This document shows, one piece after another, positions 13,457 through 16,577 of a stretch of DNA of 16,577 bases. The notes beneath the pieces are model-generated. The model was given only the letters and a program-made list of their open reading frames with translations, did no database searches and was not told where the DNA came from. How positions within the stretch are numbered: the first letter of the stretch is position 1; every line of letters starts with the position of its first letter. This DNA comes from JAJFFW01 sp039187035 (GTDB lineage Bacteria > Pseudomonadota > Alphaproteobacteria > Caulobacterales > Parvularculaceae), in the NCBI GenBank assembly GCA_039187035.1, contig JBCCZS010000051.1, forward strand, positions 1-16,577, written 5' to 3'. The position numbers and the translations under genes were made by a program.

Positions 13457-13771
13457 ATGGACGTCAACGCCTTTAACGCCGCCCGCGCCTACGGCGCCGC
13501 AAAGCAAACCCTTCGTCCGGAAGCGGAGAAAAAGCCGCAAGCGGAAGGCTCCGGCGACGCCGAATTCAAGAAGGCCGCCGATTTCGTCAAGGAAATGGGC
13601 GCCGCCGTCGCAGAAGGCGAACAAAAGGCCGCCGACTTCATGGTCGGCAAGGCCGACCCGCACTCCGTCGTCGAAGCGTTGGCGTCCGCCGAACTCGCCG
13701 TGGAAACGGCCGTGACGGTCCGCAACCGCGTCGTCGAAGCCTATCAGGAACTCATGCGCATGCCGGTCTAG
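13457..13771 (+). CDS. fliE: Flagellar hook-basal body protein FliE
   Basis: FliE is the adaptor between the MS-ring and the proximal rod. The 104-aa product has a variable N-terminus (MDVNAFNAARAYGAA), a low-complexity EKKPQAEGSG stretch, and the conserved C-terminal helices: GEQKAADFMVGKADPHSVVE (about 54-73), then ASAELAVETAVTVRNRVVEA and YQELMRMPV. This ending is highly characteristic. Strong AGGGAGG at 13444-13450 lies 6 bases before ATG 13457 and overlaps the end of flgC. Confidence 0.95.
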   Translation: MDVNAFNAARAYGAAKQTLRPEAEKKPQAEGSGDAEFKKAADFVKEMGAAVAEGEQKAADFMVGKADPHSVVEALASAELAVETAVTVRNRVVEAYQELMRMPV

Positions 13772-13808
13772 ACCGGCGAAGCGCAGGACAGCGAGAGAAC
13801 CCGCGTCC

Positions 13809-14075
13809 ATGACCGAAACTGAAATCGTCTCGCTCATTCGCGAGTTTCTATGGGCCGGCGTGTGGATCGCGACGCCCCTGCTCATCACGGCGTTGATCGT
13901 CGGCGTGATCATCGGTCTCGTTCAAGCCTTAACGTCCGTTCAAGAACTGACCTTGACGTTCGTTCCGAAATTAATCGCGATGCTGATCGCCCTAACGCTG
14001 ACGCTCGGCCCGGCGTCGCGCATCATGGTGCGCCTTTTCGACGATCGCGTTCTGACCGTCGTCGCCGGCGGCTAA
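13809..14075 (+). CDS. fliQ: Flagellar export gate protein FliQ
   Basis: FliQ is an inner-membrane component of the FliP-FliQ-FliR export gate. The 88-aa product has two hydrophobic helices (about 16-37 and 47-68), the conserved PLLITALIVGVIIGLVQALT region and VQELTLTFVPKL between them, as in all FliQ proteins. Length matches the family (86-90 aa). GAGAG upstream of ATG 13809 is a modest ribosome site. Only 3 bases separate its stop from the SLT gene. fliP and fliR are not in the window; fliR may follow flhA. Confidence 0.96.
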   Translation: MTETEIVSLIREFLWAGVWIATPLLITALIVGVIIGLVQALTSVQELTLTFVPKLIAMLIALTLTLGPASRIMVRLFDDRVLTVVAGG

Positions 14076-14078
14076 GCC

Positions 14079-14789
14079 ATGAGCCGGACGCGCCTCTTCC
14101 TCGTTGCGCTCGTCGCGACGCTCGCGCCGACCGTCGCGGGCGCGAAAAACGCCGATTTGTGTTTGACGGCGGCCGCCGCGGCGGAAAAACGCCACGGCCT
14201 GCCCGCGGGGCTTTTGTCGGCCATCACACTCGTGGAAACGGGCCGCTTCGTCGGCGGCGCGCGACGCGCCTGGCCCTGGTCGGTCAACATCGCCGGCGTC
14301 GGGAGACATTTTGATACGCGCAAAGCCGCGCAGAAACACGTCGCGCGCGCGCAGGCGCGCGGCGCGACGTCGATCGACGTCGGCTGCTTTCAAATCAACC
14401 TGCGCTGGCACGCGCGCGCTTTTAAGTCCGCTACGGATTATTTCGCGCCGTCGGTCGGGGCCGACTACGCAGCGCGTTTCCTACGCGCGCTAAAAGAGCG
14501 CGAGGGCGACTGGAAAGCCGCCGTCGGCGCGTATCACTCCTCAACGCCCGGGCGCGGCTCGCGTTACCGGGCGAAGGTCTACGCCGCCTTGGGCGAGGCG
14601 GTCGCGGCCGCAAAGGACGTCGACCCCGTAATACCGCCGGCCCCGCTGCTGCGCTCCGCACCCGCCCTGCGCACCGCGAACGCAGCCCCGTCCGCGCGCG
14701 GCGGCGTGACGCTCGCGGTCTTCGGCGACAGGCTGCCTTTTATTGACGGGAGCGGCGCGCCGATGATCGACGGCGCCGGCGCACGATGA
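14079..14789 (+). CDS. Exported SLT-domain lytic transglycosylase (flagellar, SltF-like)
   Basis: The 236-aa product has a Sec signal peptide (residues 1-22, ending TVAGA) and a soluble lytic transglycosylase domain at about 27-170. The likely catalytic glutamate is E53 in SAITLVETGR. Supporting motifs are VGCFQINLRWHARAF (101-115, the GxxQI element) and AVGAYHSSTPGRGSRY (148-163). The tail (about 180-236) is Pro/Ala/Gly-rich and has no recognised domain. It probably opens the peptidoglycan for the rod, as SltF does in Rhodobacter sphaeroides; that role is inferred from its place between fliQ and flhA. The FlgJ-type protein at 5859 has no wall-degrading domain, which supports this. Its stop overlaps the flhA start in ATGA. 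Confidence 0.85.
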   Translation: MSRTRLFLVALVATLAPTVAGAKNADLCLTAAAAAEKRHGLPAGLLSAITLVETGRFVGGARRAWPWSVNIAGVGRHFDTRKAAQKHVARAQARGATSIDVGCFQINLRWHARAFKSATDYFAPSVGADYAARFLRALKEREGDWKAAVGAYHSSTPGRGSRYRAKVYAALGEAVAAAKDVDPVIPPAPLLRSAPALRTANAAPSARGGVTLAVFGDRLPFIDGSGAPMIDGAGAR

Positions 14790-16577
14790 GCGCGGCCGTC
14801 CAAAAGTCGTCGTTGCAGCCGACGGTGCTGCTCGCCGTCGCGTTGATGGCCGTCATCATCATGATGATCTTGCCGGCGCCCGCCTGGGTGCTGGACGTCG
14901 GGCTGACGGTGTCGTTCGCAATCGCCATTTTGATTTTCACGATCGTCCTCTTCATTGAGCGCCCGCTCGACTTCTCGTCCTTCCCGACCGTGTTGCTCGG
15001 CTCGCTGCTCTTGCGGCTGTCGCTCAACGTGTCGTCGACCAAACTGATCATCGGCGCGGGCCATACAGGAACGGACGCTGCAGGCGGGGTCATCGAAGGC
15101 TTCGCCATGTTCATCATGGGCGGCAACGTCTTCCTCGGGCTCGTCGTTTTCGTCGTCCTTCTGATCGTCAATTTCATGGTGATCACCAAAGGCGCTGGAC
15201 GCATGGCGGAAGTCGGCGCGCGCTTCGCCCTCGACGGCATGCCCGGCAAACAGCTCGCCATCGACAGCGACATCGCCGCCGGCGCGATCAGCCACGAAGA
15301 AGCCAAAGAGCGCCGCAAAACCGAACAAGAAGAAACGACCTTTTTCGGCTCCCTCGACGGCGCGTCCAAATTCGTCAAAGGGGATGCGATCGCCGGGCTT
15401 CTCATCACCCTGATGAACCTGATCGTCGGTCTCGCCATGGGCGTCGGCGTTCATAATCTGAGTTTCGGTCAGGCGATCGAGACCTATTCGATCTTGACCG
15501 TGGGCGACGGGCTGGTCTCGCAAATCCCCGCGGTCGTGATATCCGTCGCCGCCGCGCTTCTCTTGTCCAAAGGCGGGGTCCTCGGCTCGGCCGACAAAGC
15601 CCTTCTTGATCAGTTAACGGTGCATCCGGCCGCGCTCGCGACGGTCGCCGGCATGCTCGCCGTTTTTGCGCTCGTGCCGGGCCTGCCTTTTCTGCCGTTT
15701 ATGGCCGCGGCGGTCGGTCTCGGATCGCTCGCCTTTTTCGCGCGACGGCGCAACAAAGAGCAGGCCGAGCAAGCGATCGCCGAAGCCGCAGCGGCGCAGG
15801 CCGAAGACGCCGCCGCGCCCGTAGAAGAATCGCTCGGCGACGTCCTCGATCTCGACGAGATCAACGTCGAGTTCGCAGCCGACCTCGTGCCGATCGCAAT
15901 GGAGGCGGAGTCCGGGCTCGACACGCGGATTGCAAAGATCCGCAAATACGTCGCCTCGGAGTTCGGCTTTATCGTTCCGGCGATCCGATTGACCGACAAC
16001 GCCGCGCTCAGCCCGAACGAGTACCGTATTAAAGTGCACGGCGTCGAAGTCGCGCGCAGCGTGATCGACCCGAAGGGCGTTCTCGTCCTGACGCGCGACG
16101 ACCTGCCGCTCCATATTCCGGGCCGGGACGTTAAAGAGCCCGTCTACGGCGCGCCGGCGCGCTGGATCAGCCGCAAAGACCAGGAAGAAGCCGAAGCCCT
16201 CGGCCTGCCGATCATCGAGCCGACGGAAGTCGCCGCCACGCACCTTCTCGAAACGATCAAAGCGAACTTCGGCAAACTGATGACCCGCCGCGGCTTGCAA
16301 CGGATCTTGCAGGAATTCGTTTCAACCTCCGACCCGGCGCGCGCCGACGCGAACCGCAAAATCCTCGATGAATTCATCACCGAGAAGACGCCGCACGACC
16401 TTATTCAGGCGGTTCTTCGCCTTCTGTTGCAGGAGCGGGTGTCGGTTCGGAACCTCGCCGTCATTTTGGAAGCGATCGCCGAGGGGCGTAGCGCCATGTC
16501 CTCGCCCGAGCAGATCGCCGAATATGTCCGCCAGCGGATCGGCTATCAGCTGGTCGCCGGCCTGCGCGACGACGAGG
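14786..16577 (+). CDS. flhA: Flagellar export gate protein FlhA (3' end outside the window)
   Basis: FlhA is the large export-gate subunit: an inner-membrane ion channel with a cytoplasmic nonameric ring that docks substrates and chaperones. About 597 codons are present of a usual 690-700. The membrane part has helices from about residue 12 to 315. It includes LLLRLSLNVSSTKLIIG (74-90), the FHIPEP-family loop ITKGAGRMAEVGARFALDGM (133-152) continuing PGKQLAIDSDIAAG, and GDGLVSQIPA (240-249). The cytoplasmic domain starts around 345 and carries DLIQAVLRLLLQERVSVRNL near its visible end. ATG 14786 overlaps the SLT stop (ATGA) and has no strong ribosome site, so translational coupling is likely. 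No frameshift is seen. Confidence 0.96.
   Translation, partial: MSAAVQKSSLQPTVLLAVALMAVIIMMILPAPAWVLDVGLTVSFAIAILIFTIVLFIERPLDFSSFPTVLLGSLLLRLSLNVSSTKLIIGAGHTGTDAAGGVIEGFAMFIMGGNVFLGLVVFVVLLIVNFMVITKGAGRMAEVGARFALDGMPGKQLAIDSDIAAGAISHEEAKERRKTEQEETTFFGSLDGASKFVKGDAIAGLLITLMNLIVGLAMGVGVHNLSFGQAIETYSILTVGDGLVSQIPAVVISVAAALLLSKGGVLGSADKALLDQLTVHPAALATVAGMLAVFALVPGLPFLPFMAAAVGLGSLAFFARRRNKEQAEQAIAEAAAAQAEDAAAPVEESLGDVLDLDEINVEFAADLVPIAMEAESGLDTRIAKIRKYVASEFGFIVPAIRLTDNAALSPNEYRIKVHGVEVARSVIDPKGVLVLTRDDLPLHIPGRDVKEPVYGAPARWISRKDQEEAEALGLPIIEPTEVAATHLLETIKANFGKLMTRRGLQRILQEFVSTSDPARADANRKILDEFITEKTPHDLIQAVLRLLLQERVSVRNLAVILEAIAEGRSAMSSPEQIAEYVRQRIGYQLVAGLRDDE

Noticed and set aside
1..16577. Mobile elements, CRISPR arrays, tRNA or defence genes
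   Set aside because: None seen; every substantial frame on the coding strand belongs to flagellar functions and the order is continuous.

Overview
The window is a dense flagellar gene cluster from a GC-rich Gram-negative bacterium, almost certainly an alphaproteobacterium. The evidence for that placement is flaF and flbT directly behind flagellin, a DUF1217 flagellar protein, a short FlgA, an SLT transglycosylase between fliQ and flhA, and the order flgB-flgC-fliE-fliQ-flhA. This layout resembles Rhodobacterales, Parvularculales and Hyphomonadaceae-type genomes. No 16S rRNA or other marker is present to narrow it further. I see no tRNA, rRNA, IS element, CRISPR array or phage gene. Nearly all the DNA is coding, and many genes overlap by 1 to 8 bases.

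Layout. (1) Positions 1-490 hold the end of a TPR-like protein of unknown function that is probably 5'-truncated or frameshifted. (2) Positions 483-3763 (+) carry flgF, flgG, flgA, flgH and a fliL-family gene: distal rod, P-ring chaperone, L-ring and a stator-associated protein. (3) Positions 3731-5754 (-) carry fliK then flgD: hook-length control and hook cap, converging on fliL with a 33-base 3' overlap. (4) Positions 5859-6574 (+), divergent from fliK, carry a FlgJ-type rod-binding protein and a FlgN-like chaperone. (5) A 256-base non-coding leader (6575-6830) precedes a large flagellin (GTG start, 658 aa). A terminator follows, then flaF, flbT and a 501-aa DUF1217 protein, the last three joined by ATGA or GTGA overlaps. 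(6) fliI (-) shares a CTAG with the DUF1217 stop codon and is divergent from flgB. (7) Positions 12654-16577 (+) carry flgB, flgC, fliE, fliQ, an exported SLT transglycosylase and flhA, which runs off the window.

Together the genes supply proximal and distal rod (FlgB, FlgC, FliE, FlgF, FlgG), L-ring and P-ring factors (FlgH, FlgA), rod-cap and wall-digestion functions as separate proteins (FlgJ-like and SLT), export machinery (FlhA, FliQ, FliI), hook assembly (FlgD, FliK) and filament synthesis with its post-transcriptional regulators (flagellin, FlaF, FlbT). flgE, flgK, flgL, flgI, fliF, fliG, fliM, fliN, motA and motB are not here.

This is a recognisable flagellar locus and not an obviously new system. 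The points most worth following are the flagellin's three-module repeated surface insert, its structured leader with a CtrA-like box and alternative hairpins, the repeat-built DUF1217 protein coupled to flbT, and a short motif shared by the two divergent promoter regions.
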